This document shows positions 53,090 to 62,199 of a stretch of 64,000 nucleotides of DNA, one piece after another. The notes beneath the pieces are model-generated. The model was not told where the DNA came from, did no database searches, and saw only the letters and a program-made list of their open reading frames with translations. The DNA comes from Pelagibacterium sediminicola (GTDB taxonomy: Bacteria; Pseudomonadota; Alphaproteobacteria; Rhizobiales; Devosiaceae). The stretch is from the NCBI RefSeq assembly GCF_003390885.1, contig NZ_QMEL01000003.1, forward strand, positions 124,001-188,000, given 5' to 3'. How positions within the stretch are numbered: position 1 is the stretch's first letter; each line of letters begins with the position of its first letter. Made by a program: the position numbers and the translations under genes.

Positions 53090-53404
53090 TTGTCCCCCCG
53101 CCGCGAACTTTAGGGAAAGAACTCAGTTTGGCAATACGCGAGTAACCGGCATTTGGCTTTGGCAACGGGCACTGTGTATAGTCGGTGGGTCTTAACCGAC
53201 ACCATCTCAAGCATGACTTCACGATCTAGCTTTGAGTTCTACCAACCGAAACATGAACCTTGTGAACGCTTTGGCCGGCTAGGTCTAAACTGCGATGTCC
53301 GCTTGCCTGGGTCGGCTGCCAAAACCCGCCATTCCGCTCACGGCCCCGCGGCTGCCGGTCCCAGCGTTACTCTTTTGGCCAATCACGGCCATAGGAGAAC
53401 TTCG

Positions 53405-54037
53405 ATGGGATTTTCACGATATGATGCTGCAGCCCGAGGACGGGCTGCATGGAATGCTGGAAAGACTGTTGGGACGAAGCGCCCTCTAACGCAGAAGCAG
53501 ATCTGGGCAATTCGTTTCTTCCTGGATCGGGAGGGGAGGGTTCGAGACCGAGCCCTGTTCGATCTTGCAATCGACAGCAAGCTTCGCGGATGCGATCTGG
53601 TGAAGATCAAAACAGGCGACCTAGTGACGGGGCCGGAAATTCGAACACGGGCTACAGTGGTTCAACAGAAAACCGGACGACCTGTCCAATTCGAATTGAC
53701 CAGCGATGTGCGTACCAGCCTATTGGTTTGGCTCGAACGGCGCGGGGGCAGCGTCGATGATCATGCTTTCCCAAGCCGCGTCGACCATGCACATCACATG
53801 AGCACGCGGCAGTATGCCCGTTTGGTCGACGAGTGGGTCTCAGCCATCGGCCTTCGATCATCGGACTATGGCACCCATTCGCTGCGAAGAACGAAAGCGG
53901 CGATGATCTACAAGGCAACTGGCAATTTGCGCGCCATCCAAATCCTACTAGGCCATACTAAGATCGAGAATACCGTTCGGTATCTCGGTGTGGATATCGA
54001 GGACGCGTTGCTTTTGGCCGAGCGGACGGAAATCTGA
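53405..54037 (+). CDS. Small tyrosine recombinase/integrase
   Basis: 210-residue phage-type integrase with only a short N-terminal DNA-binding arm. Catalytic residues: Arg in SKLRGCDLVKI (about residue 62), HSLRRTKA (about 158), the LLGHTKIENTVRYLG block with His about 181 and Tyr about 190. ATG at 53405. Divergent from hamA; probably mobilised or once mobilised the Hachiman block. Confidence 0.88.
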   Translation: MGFSRYDAAARGRAAWNAGKTVGTKRPLTQKQIWAIRFFLDREGRVRDRALFDLAIDSKLRGCDLVKIKTGDLVTGPEIRTRATVVQQKTGRPVQFELTSDVRTSLLVWLERRGGSVDDHAFPSRVDHAHHMSTRQYARLVDEWVSAIGLRSSDYGTHSLRRTKAAMIYKATGNLRAIQILLGHTKIENTVRYLGVDIEDALLLAERTEI

Positions 54038-54043
54038 ACATGG

Positions 54044-54074
54044 AGCGGTCATTCACTCACAACGGATGACCGCT
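54044..54074 (+). terminator. Inverted repeat after the integrase gene
   Basis: Perfect 9-bp arms AGCGGTCAT / ATGACCGCT with a 13-nt loop, 7 nt after the integrase stop. No T-tract follows, so it may be a terminator or part of a dispersed intergenic repeat. Confidence 0.45.
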
Positions 54075-54110
54075 TCGCAAGGCTGGTTCCTCATCCACTT
54101 GCATCCACAA

Positions 54111-54140
54111 GGGGTGGAAAACGGACTGTCGGGTTTTGGC
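54111..54140. repeat. Right copy of the imperfect direct repeat around the Hachiman block
   Basis: Direct partner of 48911-48940 (24 of 30 positions identical, same orientation). It lies just beyond the integrase, as expected for an att site. Confidence 0.4.
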
Positions 54141-54309
54141 GTGGCGCCGCCGAAAGCGGCCTCGGCTTGTTTGCCCCGTGCTTGCAGGGTGCCACATAGG
54201 CTTCTTTGTCGACAAAGTTTTGGCGGCATATCCAGAACCCTCATATCGATATTTGACATATCAACGTCGACGATCTAGGCATCAATCATTGTGTGTTTAG
54301 AGGACTCCT

Positions 54310-54570
54310 ATGATCACTGGGCCACAGATGCGCGCCGCGCGCGCCATGCTCGGTATCGACCAGAAGACACTGGCGGAACTAGCCGGGCTTTCCGTTCCGA
54401 CAATACAGCGCATGGAAGCCAGCAATGGAAATGTGCGTGGTGTCGTAGATAGCCTGACCAAGGTGGTCGCGGCACTCGAACTTGCTGGCGTCGAACTCAT
54501 CGGAGAAGGATCCGCCAGCACGGCAAGCGGACGAGGCGTGCGCCTGAAGGCGCCCCCACCCAGACACTGA
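54310..54570 (+). CDS. XRE-family regulator linked to SulP
   Basis: 86-residue Cro/CI-type regulator: HTH at about residues 5-60 (MRAARAMLGIDQKTLAELAGLSVPTIQRME). Pairs of this kind of regulator and a SulP transporter are common in alphaproteobacteria; it lies 75 nt before the sulP start. The C-terminal GRGVRLK tail is typical of the pair. Confidence 0.82.
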   Translation: MITGPQMRAARAMLGIDQKTLAELAGLSVPTIQRMEASNGNVRGVVDSLTKVVAALELAGVELIGEGSASTASGRGVRLKAPPPRH

Positions 54571-54645
54571 TCCCTCAACCCCGCGACGGCGACCGCCGAC
54601 GACATGCCGACGATCCCGCCGCAACCCTCAAAGGTGCGGCCGAAG

Positions 54646-56397
54646 ATGGAAGACCAGACCACCAGACAGAGCGACGCTCCGAGCTTCGCCGAGCTCTTCA
54701 CCCCGAAACTCGTCACTGTCCTGCGCGAAGGCTACGGGCTGCCACAATTGCGCGCCGACGCCATCGCCGGACTGACCGTCGCCATCGTGGCGCTGCCGCT
54801 GTCCATGGCCATCGCTATTGCATCGGGCGCAACTCCGGCGCAGGGCCTCTACACCGCCATCGTGGGCGGGTTCCTCGTCTCGCTCCTCGGCGGCTCGCGC
54901 TTCCAGGTCGGTGGCCCAGCCGGCGCCTTCATCGTTCTGGTGGCCAGCACCGTCGCGCTCCACGGAATGGATGGGCTGATCCTCGCGACGTTCCTGTCGG
55001 GACTGATGCTGGCCGCTGTCGGGTTCCTGCGGCTCGGCACCTTCATCAAGTTCATTCCCTTCCCGGTGACCGTCGGGTTCACGGCGGGCATTGCGGTGAT
55101 CATCTTCGCCAGTCAGATCAGGGAGCTGTTCGGGCTGGCGCTGGAGCATGAGCCTGGCGAGCTTCTGGAGAAGCTTCCCGCCTTGTGGGCGGTCCGGGAC
55201 AGCGTAACGCCTGCTGCGGTCCTCCTGTCCGTCGCGACAGTTGCGGTCATCCTCGGCTTGCGCCGCTGGCGTCCACACTGGCCGGGCATGCTCATCGCGG
55301 TCGGGCTGGCTGCGGCGGGGGCCGCCCTCCTGGGGCTGCCCGTAGAGACCATCGGCACGAAGTTCGGCGGCATCCCGTCGTCACTGCCGGCCCCGAGCCT
55401 GCCGGATCTGTCGATGGAGAAGATCATGGCGGTTCTTCCGGCTGCGATCTCCTTCACCCTTCTTGGCGCCATCGAGTCGCTTCTGTCGGCAGTCGTCGCC
55501 GACGGCATGACCGGCCGCAGGCACCGCTCGAACTGCGAGCTAGTCGCTCAGGGGGCGGCAAACATCGGCTCGGCGCTCTTTAGCGGCTTCTGCGTGACGG
55601 GAACCATCGCACGCACAGCGACCAACGTGCGTGCCGGCGCGCATGGGCCGGTCGCGGGGATGCTGCACGCGGTGTTCATTCTTCTCTTCATGCTCGTGGC
55701 GGCGCCACTCGCCGCCTACATCCCGCTTGCGGCACTGGCGGGATTGCTGGCCGTGGTGGCGTGGAACATGATCGAGAAGCCCGCCATCGCGATCCTGCTG
55801 CGCTCGGGCTGGGGTGAGGCGACAGTGCTTGGCGCCACCTTCTTCCTGACCATCTTCCGCGACCTGACCGAGGCCATCGTCGTCGGCTTCGCGCTCGGGT
55901 CGGTCCTGTTCATCCACCGCATGAGCCGGACGACCGAGGTTGCCACCAATACCGCCTTCGTCGGCCGCGATGAGGCGGACACCGTGCGCCCGCGCGAGGC
56001 CTATGACGAGGAACAGGCGGCGGACCCAGATGTCGTCATCTACCGCATCAGCGGGGCGCTGTTCTTCGGCGCGACGGCTTCGATCGGTTCGGTTCTCGAC
56101 CGTATCCAGGACACCCACAAGGCGCTGATCGTTGACTTCTCCGAGGTGCCGTTCCTCGACTCGACCGGCGCCAACATGATCGAAGGTCTGGCGCACAAGG
56201 CGCATCGACGCGACGTCACGCTCTGGCTGACAGGTGCAAGCCGGGACATCCGGCGCGCGTTCATCACCCATGGTCTCAGGAAACCGCTGGTGCGCTATGC
56301 GGCGAACGTCCAGGATGCAATCACCAACATTGAAGCTGCGCAAGCTACTAAGGAAAGTGAAAGACAGGACAGTGCCGCCGTCCTTGCCTCTCAGTAG
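54646..56397 (+). CDS. SulP-family anion permease with STAS domain
   Basis: 583-residue inner-membrane transporter. Twelve to fourteen helices begin at LRADAIAGLTVAIVALPLSMA and include FGGIPSSLPAPSLPDL and TNVRAGAHGPVAGMLHA; a C-terminal STAS domain covers about residues 445-560 (FSEVPFLDSTGANMIEGLA). Substrates of bacterial SulP include sulfate, bicarbonate and dicarboxylates; not determined here. I chose ATG 54646 (AAGGTG upstream); the frame is open from 54604. Confidence 0.88.
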   Translation: MEDQTTRQSDAPSFAELFTPKLVTVLREGYGLPQLRADAIAGLTVAIVALPLSMAIAIASGATPAQGLYTAIVGGFLVSLLGGSRFQVGGPAGAFIVLVASTVALHGMDGLILATFLSGLMLAAVGFLRLGTFIKFIPFPVTVGFTAGIAVIIFASQIRELFGLALEHEPGELLEKLPALWAVRDSVTPAAVLLSVATVAVILGLRRWRPHWPGMLIAVGLAAAGAALLGLPVETIGTKFGGIPSSLPAPSLPDLSMEKIMAVLPAAISFTLLGAIESLLSAVVADGMTGRRHRSNCELVAQGAANIGSALFSGFCVTGTIARTATNVRAGAHGPVAGMLHAVFILLFMLVAAPLAAYIPLAALAGLLAVVAWNMIEKPAIAILLRSGWGEATVLGATFFLTIFRDLTEAIVVGFALGSVLFIHRMSRTTEVATNTAFVGRDEADTVRPREAYDEEQAADPDVVIYRISGALFFGATASIGSVLDRIQDTHKALIVDFSEVPFLDSTGANMIEGLAHKAHRRDVTLWLTGASRDIRRAFITHGLRKPLVRYAANVQDAITNIEAAQATKESERQDSAAVLASQ

Positions 56398-56936
56398 TTT
56401 GTAGGCGCTGAACAATGGCTGCTTTCGATCAGAGACAAAAGCTGCGGGAAGGGCAAAGGTGGGGTCGGCAGCTGAACGGCGGCATTCTCCGTTTCGTCGC
56501 CAGAACCGGACCGGCCGGTTCCGGTCCCGATCATGCCGATAGTCGGTGCGCTGGGAGCGACGGCTTTCGGAAGGTGCCCGTGATGTTGGAACGACTGAGA
56601 TAAGTTCGATCGCTGACAGCAACTTGCCGCAGCAAAAGACGCGCTGCTCAGCGCCTTAGAAGGGACGCGGTGGTTCGATCCCAGTTTCATCTTGACCTAA
56701 TGGAACCGGGATCCAACTCCATTCATGCTCCCACTGAAAACTGATGTATTTCAATAGCTTACAAAGCTATTCACTAAAAACGACGAGTCTTCAGGTTTAG
56801 AGAATATCGGCCACGAGAGAGCATTTTCGGGCATCTTGGTGATAGAGCCAGTGTTCAGCCCAATCGCTATAACCCTCTAAAACAACGAGAAAATCCGGCG
56901 GTAGCCGGATGAGGAGAATGTTGTCGGAAAGGCAAG
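56398..56936. other. Gene-free stretch between sulP and tRNA-Ser
   Basis: No frame here has a recognisable domain and the composition is mixed, with an AT-rich part at about 56740-56880. I see no RNA gene other than the tRNA to the right. Confidence 0.5.
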
Positions 56937-57026
56937 TGGCGGGTGGGGGGAGATTCGAACTCCCGAGACGCTCTCACGCCCGCCGGTTTTCAAGACCGGT
57001 GCAATCAACCACTCTGCCACCCACCC
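56937..57026 (-). tRNA. tRNA-Ser (TGA)
   Basis: Minus strand. The acceptor GGGTGGG pairs with CCCACCC, then discriminator G and encoded CCA. The anticodon stem CCGGT/ACCGG encloses the loop CTTGAAA (anticodon TGA). A long variable arm (CGGGCGTGAGAGCGTCTCG region) and the T arm GGGAG-TTCGAAT-CTCCC are class II features of tRNA-Ser. Confidence 0.95.
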
Positions 57027-57096
57027 GTTTCGCCTATGCGCGGCGTGCCGTTGCCCATCGCGATTTAGCGGTTCGCCGCCCGGCTGTCCAGTGTGC

Positions 57097-57993
57097 TCAC
57101 GGGGATGGCATCGGCATGTCCGCCTTTTTGCGCGGGCGGATCAATACGTCCATCGAGGCCAGCATCGCGCCGCCGGTGACGAGGATGCAAGCGATGACGA
57201 TGACCGGGGTCAGTGGAGCGAACCCGGCAACGATGAGGATGAGAGTTGAAAGAAGGGGCGCGGCGTAACTCGCGACGCCGAGAAGCTGGATGTTGCCGCG
57301 CTTGACCCCGTAGTCCCAGACGAAGAACGCGCCCCCGACTGGCATCAGCCCCATGCCGATGACGGCCAGCCATTGCACGGCATCCTGCGGCATGAGGGTT
57401 TCTTCCAGCACCAGATGGCAAATGAGCGAGAGAAGCGCGGCGGCGGCGCAATACCAGGTGACCATGCGGGTCGGCACCTGCGCAAAGCGGCGCGAGAGCA
57501 GCGAATAGGCCGCCCAGGTGACGGCGGCGAGAACCGCGATAAGATAACCGGGGAGATAGGCAGGCTCGAAGGCGAACCGGCCGCCATTGGTGACAATCAA
57601 TACCGTTCCGGCCAGCCCCAGCAGCGCGCCCGCCACATGGTGCCATTTCAGCCGTTCGCCGGGCATGAGCGTCGAACCGAGCACGATCAGGAGCGGCCAG
57701 AGATAGTTGATGAGATTGGCCTCGACGACCGGGGCGTTGCGCACGGCGGTGAAATAGAAAAAGTGGTAGCCGAAAAGCCCCACGATCCCGACGGCCCATG
57801 CCAGCGGCGGCACTTTTACCGGGGTCGCCGGCTTGGGCGAGGCAGCGCCGACGGCAACCCCGATCACCGTGGCTATGGCGAAAGAAAAGGTGCACAGCAG
57901 GAATGGCGGCACCGCGCCCGAAAGCGCGCTCAGCACCGCCAGCAGCGACCACATCAGGATCGCTGTGAACCCGATAAGCGTTGCCCGGACCAT
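57097..57993 (-). CDS. EamA/DMT-family transporter
   Basis: 298-residue membrane protein with ten helices in two EamA repeats (first from IGFTAILMWSLLAVLSALSG, second from ATWAAYSLLSRRFAQ at about residue 158). Its start codon overlaps the stop of the quinone oxidoreductase gene (TGATG), so the two form an operon. Aromatic amino-acid or other metabolite exporter; not resolvable. Confidence 0.85.
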   Translation of the reverse strand: MVRATLIGFTAILMWSLLAVLSALSGAVPPFLLCTFSFAIATVIGVAVGAASPKPATPVKVPPLAWAVGIVGLFGYHFFYFTAVRNAPVVEANLINYLWPLLIVLGSTLMPGERLKWHHVAGALLGLAGTVLIVTNGGRFAFEPAYLPGYLIAVLAAVTWAAYSLLSRRFAQVPTRMVTWYCAAAALLSLICHLVLEETLMPQDAVQWLAVIGMGLMPVGGAFFVWDYGVKRGNIQLLGVASYAAPLLSTLILIVAGFAPLTPVIVIACILVTGGAMLASMDVLIRPRKKADMPMPSP

Positions 57994-58961
57994 CAGGGAA
58001 TGAGAATGGTCGAGCCGACCGTCCCGCGTCCTTCAAGCGCCCGGTGCGCATCTCCGGCCTCTGCCAGCGGGAAGGTCTGGCCGATATGGGGCTTTATGGC
58101 CCCCGATTCTATGGCCGCAAACAGCGCCTTGGCGCCGGAGACCAGCGCGTTGCGCTCGGCGAAATAATGAAGGCCGGTGGGGCGGGTCAGGAACAGCGAT
58201 CCCTTGCGGGCAAGGATGCCCAGATCGGGGATGGAGACGGGCCCGGTGGCATTGCCGTAGCTCACCATTAAGCCCAGCGGACGCAGGCAATCGAGGGACG
58301 GCTCGAAGGTCGCCTGCCCTACCCCGTCGTAAACGACATCGACGCCTTTGCCACCGGTGATCTCGCGGACCCGGTCGGGAAAGTGCTCTTCGGTGTAATT
58401 GATGACGTGATCGCAGCCGTTGGCGAGGGCCAGTGCAACCTTTTCAGCGCTACCCGCGGTGCCGATGACCTTCGCCCCGATGGATCTGGCCCACTGGCAG
58501 GCGATGAGACCCATTCCCCCGGCTGCTGCATGGAACAGGATGGTTTCGCCCGCCCGAACCGGCCAGGTGAGGAACAGGAGGTAGTAGGCAGTAAGGCCCT
58601 TGAGCATGATCGCGGCGGCGATTTCGTAGCTGATCGAGTCGGGCAGCAGGATGGCACGCGAGGCAGGCAGGATGCGCTCCTGGGCGTAGGCGCCAATGGT
58701 GCCCTGATAGGCGACGCGGTCGCCGACCTTGAAGCCGCTGACACCCGGGCCGACGGCGATGACTTCGCCAGCGCCTTCCGAGCCGGGAACCAGCGGTAGC
58801 GGGTTGGGGTAAAGGCCGCTGCGGTGGTAGATATCGATGAAGTTGACGCCAATCGCGTGCTGGCGGATGGCAACTTCCCCCGATCCGGGTTCGGGCAGTT
58901 CCCGATCACGCATGGAGAGCACTTCGGCGCCGCCGAACTGATCGACAAAAACTGCTTTCAT
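57993..58961 (-). CDS. NADPH:quinone oxidoreductase (zinc-type MDR, Qor-like)
   Basis: 322-residue medium-chain dehydrogenase/reductase of the quinone reductase group. It has an N-terminal GroES-like domain (YHRSGLYPNPLPLVPGSEGAGEV) and a Rossmann fold with the AAGGMGLIACQWA nucleotide-binding loop (about residue 150). The zinc ligands of true alcohol dehydrogenases are absent, as in QorA. ATG 58961. Probably reduces quinones or alpha,beta-unsaturated carbonyls with NADPH. Confidence 0.9.
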   Translation of the reverse strand: MKAVFVDQFGGAEVLSMRDRELPEPGSGEVAIRQHAIGVNFIDIYHRSGLYPNPLPLVPGSEGAGEVIAVGPGVSGFKVGDRVAYQGTIGAYAQERILPASRAILLPDSISYEIAAAIMLKGLTAYYLLFLTWPVRAGETILFHAAAGGMGLIACQWARSIGAKVIGTAGSAEKVALALANGCDHVINYTEEHFPDRVREITGGKGVDVVYDGVGQATFEPSLDCLRPLGLMVSYGNATGPVSIPDLGILARKGSLFLTRPTGLHYFAERNALVSGAKALFAAIESGAIKPHIGQTFPLAEAGDAHRALEGRGTVGSTILIP

Positions 58962-58968
58962 GAAAATT

Positions 58969-59871
58969 CTACCCTCGCGGTGAGGCCCTGGTTCTGCGCG
59001 CCCTCTTGCGGCGTGCGGGGCGGCGCTTCGGGGTGGACTCTTGCACGATGGGCGCGGGTATCTCAAGCGCCTCGTCGTCGCGGGCGATTTCATCGGTTTG
59101 TGCGGCCTCCAGCACCGGCTCTTGCGGGACGGCAGTGGCAGGTTCGGGTCTTCCGCGCAGGTGGCCGGAAAGTTTTACGGCGGCAAGGACGAGCGTACCG
59201 AAACCGACGACCGCGTAGAGCAGCATTGGATCGGGCGTGACGCCCAGCCCCTCGGAGATCAGCGAGCCGCCAATCAGGAGCAGGAAGGCCAGCGCCAGCG
59301 CGCGCACCGATTTGTGGCGGGCGATAAAGGCCGAGAGAGGAGCGGTCGCGAAATAGATGATCGCGGTGGTCGCGAGGATGGCGACGACGATGACCTCGAC
59401 CGAGCGGGTGACGCCCACGGCGGTGATGATGGTGTCGACCGAAAAGACCGCATTGATGAGCGTAACCTGTACGATGGCGGTGGCGAACGACATGTCGGGA
59501 TCTGATCTGGGCGGCTCGGCGGGCAGGCGTGGGCCGTGTTCGATATGGATATGAAGTTCGGAAACGGCCTTGTAGACAAGGAACAGCCCCCCTGCGAGGA
59601 AGGCCAGTTCGTTCCAGCCCGGCGCCCATGGCCCGAGGGTGAAGGCGGTGCGGTCGATCCCGGCGATCCACAGCATTATGGCCAGGACGATGATCTGGAC
59701 GATGGCGGAGATCGCAAGGCCGATGCGGCGGGCGAGGTCGCGCTGCTCCTCGGGGACGCGCGCCAGAACGAGCGATACGAAAACGATGTTGTCGACCCCG
59801 AGGGCGAGTTCGAGCCCGATCAGGATGGCAAGCGTCGCCCAGAAGGCGGGGTCGAGGAAAAATTCGATCAT
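58969..59871 (-). CDS. TerC-family membrane protein
   Basis: 300-residue protein with seven helices and the family opening GLELALGVDNIVFVSLVLA, plus the second acidic motif NAVFSVDTIITAVGVT. TerC members are linked to tellurite resistance, and others to metal loading of exported proteins or manganese export. An unusual basic C-terminal tail of about 60 residues (RRPARRKRARR) is cytoplasmic. It lies 7 nt before the quinone oxidoreductase gene. Confidence 0.88.
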   Translation of the reverse strand: MIEFFLDPAFWATLAILIGLELALGVDNIVFVSLVLARVPEEQRDLARRIGLAISAIVQIIVLAIMLWIAGIDRTAFTLGPWAPGWNELAFLAGGLFLVYKAVSELHIHIEHGPRLPAEPPRSDPDMSFATAIVQVTLINAVFSVDTIITAVGVTRSVEVIVVAILATTAIIYFATAPLSAFIARHKSVRALALAFLLLIGGSLISEGLGVTPDPMLLYAVVGFGTLVLAAVKLSGHLRGRPEPATAVPQEPVLEAAQTDEIARDDEALEIPAPIVQESTPKRRPARRKRARRTRASPRG

Positions 59872-59923
59872 TGGCTTACTCTTGCGTTTGAAGTGCTGGC
59901 AAGCGACCGCCCGGCGCTCTTAG

Positions 59924-60055
59924 AGCGCCTAACAGAACCAGAGATGGCTGCCGTGTCCAGTCGCTTGGCGATACCCCCGGTATCGCCCGCGCGCCTGTCC
60001 TTGCATCCGACTCGTCCAAACCCCATCGTGGCCATCTCTGGTTCTGTTAGGCGCT
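59924..60055. repeat. Nested palindromic element (25-bp outer arms, 9-bp inner hairpin)
   Basis: Perfect 25-bp inverted arms (59924-59948 and 60031-60055; each contains CTAACAGAACCAGAGATGG or its complement) enclose 82 bp. Inside is a second perfect hairpin, GGCGATACC / GGTATCGCC, with a CCC loop (59967-59987). It lies between divergent terC and the hydroxylase gene. It could be a MITE-like element or a structured RNA. Confidence 0.7.
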
Positions 60056-60172
60056 TTTATTGAAGGTCGGCTGCAAGAGCGGCGAAATAGGGGCATTTGA
60101 ACGCAGCGCCCTGCCCTGTCTTGCCCGCCGGGGTGCACGGCCCTATCTTTCAGGGCACACAAGGATCTGACA

Positions 60173-61327
60173 ATGGCAGAAGTTTTCGACATCGCCGTTA
60201 TCGGCGGCGGGCTGACCGGCAAAGCGGCGGCGGTGAGCGCGGCGCGCGCCGGGTTTTCAACGATCCATATCGCGCCAGCGGCTCCCCCCGATCGCCGGAC
60301 CTCGGCCCTCATGCTGCCCAGCGTCGACTTCATGCGCAAGGCCGAGTTGATCGATGAACCTGCGGCACTCGGCGTTCCGCTTGAAAGCATCCGCATCATC
60401 GATGCGACCGACAGGTTTTTGCGCGCACCCGAGACCTTCTTTAAGTCATCGGAATTCGATCATGAAGCATTTGGCTGGAATTTTGGCAATGAACGGCTGG
60501 GCAAAGCGTTCGAGAGCGCGGCGGCGGGACTGGATGATCTGACCACGCTGCAAACCACCCTCGCGACGGCGGAGCGCGGCGAGGAACTCTGGACCCTTTC
60601 CCTTGGCGATGGCACGCAAGTTCAGGTTCGGCTGCTGGTCGGTGCGGATGGCAAGGCTTCAAGCGTGCGCAAGCTGGCCGGGATCGAGGTGCGCGAGCGC
60701 CGTTTCGCGCAGTCGGCACTGGTCGGCGATCTCGAACTGGAGCGGCCATTGGAGGGGTGTTCGACCGAGTTCCATTACCCCGACGGCCCCTTCACCTTCG
60801 TTCCCGCCGGCGGTCACAAGGCAAATCTGGTCTGGATCGACAAGATGTCCGTCCTCGAGGCGGCGCGGCGCGACCCGGAAACCCTGGCCGCCGCGCTGGC
60901 GGAAAAATCGATGCACCTTTTTGGGCGGGTCACCCCGGTGACCCCCACCTTCGTCTTCCCGCTCTCGACGCTCAGCGTCGACGTGGCCGGAAAGAACGCC
61001 GCCGTGCTGGTCGGCGAGGCAGCCCATGCCTTCCCGCCGATCGGGGCGCAGGGGCTCAATCTGGGGCTGCGCGATGTCGAGGATCTTGCCGCGTGCCTTG
61101 CCGCTGCCAATCCCGGCGCGTGGGGCTGGGCGGATAGCGTTGCGCGCGCCTATGGCCGCTCGCGCGCCAGCGACCTGACCCGTACCGGCGTGTTCGTCGA
61201 TTCGCTGTTCCGGTCGCTGCTTTCGGGCTGGCTGCCCGCGCAGGCTCTGCGCACGGGTGGCTTGTGGGCACTCAAAACGATACCGGCCCTGCGAAGGCGG
61301 GCTATCGCCTTCGGCATGGGCCGGTAG
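60173..61327 (+). CDS. UbiH/UbiF-family FAD-dependent hydroxylase
   Basis: 384-residue flavoprotein monooxygenase of the ubiquinone-biosynthesis class. The N-terminal FAD motif is VIGGGLTGKAAAVSAA, the DG-type motif GADGKASSVRKLAG is near residue 162, and the GD motif VLVGEAAHAFPPIGAQGLNLGL is near 280. Ubiquinone ring hydroxylation is the family role. Start ATG at 60173. Confidence 0.88.
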   Translation: MAEVFDIAVIGGGLTGKAAAVSAARAGFSTIHIAPAAPPDRRTSALMLPSVDFMRKAELIDEPAALGVPLESIRIIDATDRFLRAPETFFKSSEFDHEAFGWNFGNERLGKAFESAAAGLDDLTTLQTTLATAERGEELWTLSLGDGTQVQVRLLVGADGKASSVRKLAGIEVRERRFAQSALVGDLELERPLEGCSTEFHYPDGPFTFVPAGGHKANLVWIDKMSVLEAARRDPETLAAALAEKSMHLFGRVTPVTPTFVFPLSTLSVDVAGKNAAVLVGEAAHAFPPIGAQGLNLGLRDVEDLAACLAAANPGAWGWADSVARAYGRSRASDLTRTGVFVDSLFRSLLSGWLPAQALRTGGLWALKTIPALRRRAIAFGMGR

Positions 61328-61355
61328 AAAAATCCGACAGTTTGCAGGCTCGGCC

Positions 61356-62057
61356 TTACTGGGCCGGAGCTTCCTCGGCGGGTTCACCCTCGGCAGGTTC
61401 GGCCGGCGCGGCTTCCGCATCGCCGTTCTGCTCGAGTTGCTGACGGAGCTGCTGGGCGCGATCCTGAAGCACCTGCTCAAGCACGTTCTCGGTGGAGTTG
61501 GCCTGATTGAGCTCGTCGATATCGATGCCCTCGGGGTCGTCATAAACCGCTGTGAAGCCAGCGAGGTCGATATCCACGACCACCGGCTCGAACTGCCGGT
61601 TGGTGTAGGTCAGCGACAGCTTGGCGCCGCGCTTGAGCGCCTGCACGAAGGCCTCGTTGATCACGGTCTGGGCGCTGCACGCATTGGGGTCGCAAAGCAT
61701 GTAGGGCACGCGCACCGGCTTGGCCCCATCGATCTGCCAAGACATGTTGGCGGGCAGGATGACGCCGACGGGAACGGAGCCTACGGCCAGCAGGCGGCTG
61801 TCCTGGCTCGGATCGTCGCGCAGGAGGAACGAGCCCACGAAGATGCCCGCATTGGTCACCACCTGGCGCATGATACAGGCCTTGCGCCCGTCTTCGAGAT
61901 TGGAGCAGACCTTGAGCCAGTTGTCTTCCGGATTGCGCTCGGCGACTTCGGCCGTTTCGTCGACCAGCCCCGAGTCCTGCGCGAGCGCGACGAGCGGGCC
62001 GCCCATGGACAGCCCCACGGCAACGAGGCCAGCAAGAATGGCGTTTTTTACAGTCAT
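61356..62057 (-). CDS. Invasion-associated locus B (IalB) family protein
   Basis: 233-residue periplasmic protein: signal peptide (residues 1-26, cleavage after ALAQ) and an IalB domain with WLKVCSNLEDGRKACIMRQV and CDPNACSAQTVINEAF; the four Cys probably form disulfides. The C-terminal Glu/Ala/Pro-rich tail is unstructured. It is widespread in Hyphomicrobiales and not by itself evidence of virulence. Start ATG at 62057. Convergent with the hydroxylase gene. Confidence 0.88.
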   Translation of the reverse strand: MTVKNAILAGLVAVGLSMGGPLVALAQDSGLVDETAEVAERNPEDNWLKVCSNLEDGRKACIMRQVVTNAGIFVGSFLLRDDPSQDSRLLAVGSVPVGVILPANMSWQIDGAKPVRVPYMLCDPNACSAQTVINEAFVQALKRGAKLSLTYTNRQFEPVVVDIDLAGFTAVYDDPEGIDIDELNQANSTENVLEQVLQDRAQQLRQQLEQNGDAEAAPAEPAEGEPAEEAPAQ

Positions 62058-62199
62058 CGATATTCCCGTATATCTGGGCAGGGTCTAGCGTCCCGCCGGA
62101 GTTCGTCGTTTGGCATTTTTCAAGAGCGGCGAAATCGGGCAATAGCATGACGGATTGCCCATTCCAATCCTTATGGCTCGCGCTTGTGGCCCAAACGCA

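Noticed and set aside
54044-54074. Operator for the XRE gene at 54310
   Set aside because: The inverted repeat is more than 230 bp from that gene and immediately follows the integrase, so a 3'-end structure fits better.
54604-54645. Upstream start for SulP
   Set aside because: The extra 14 residues are proline-rich without a ribosome site; ATG 54646 is better placed.
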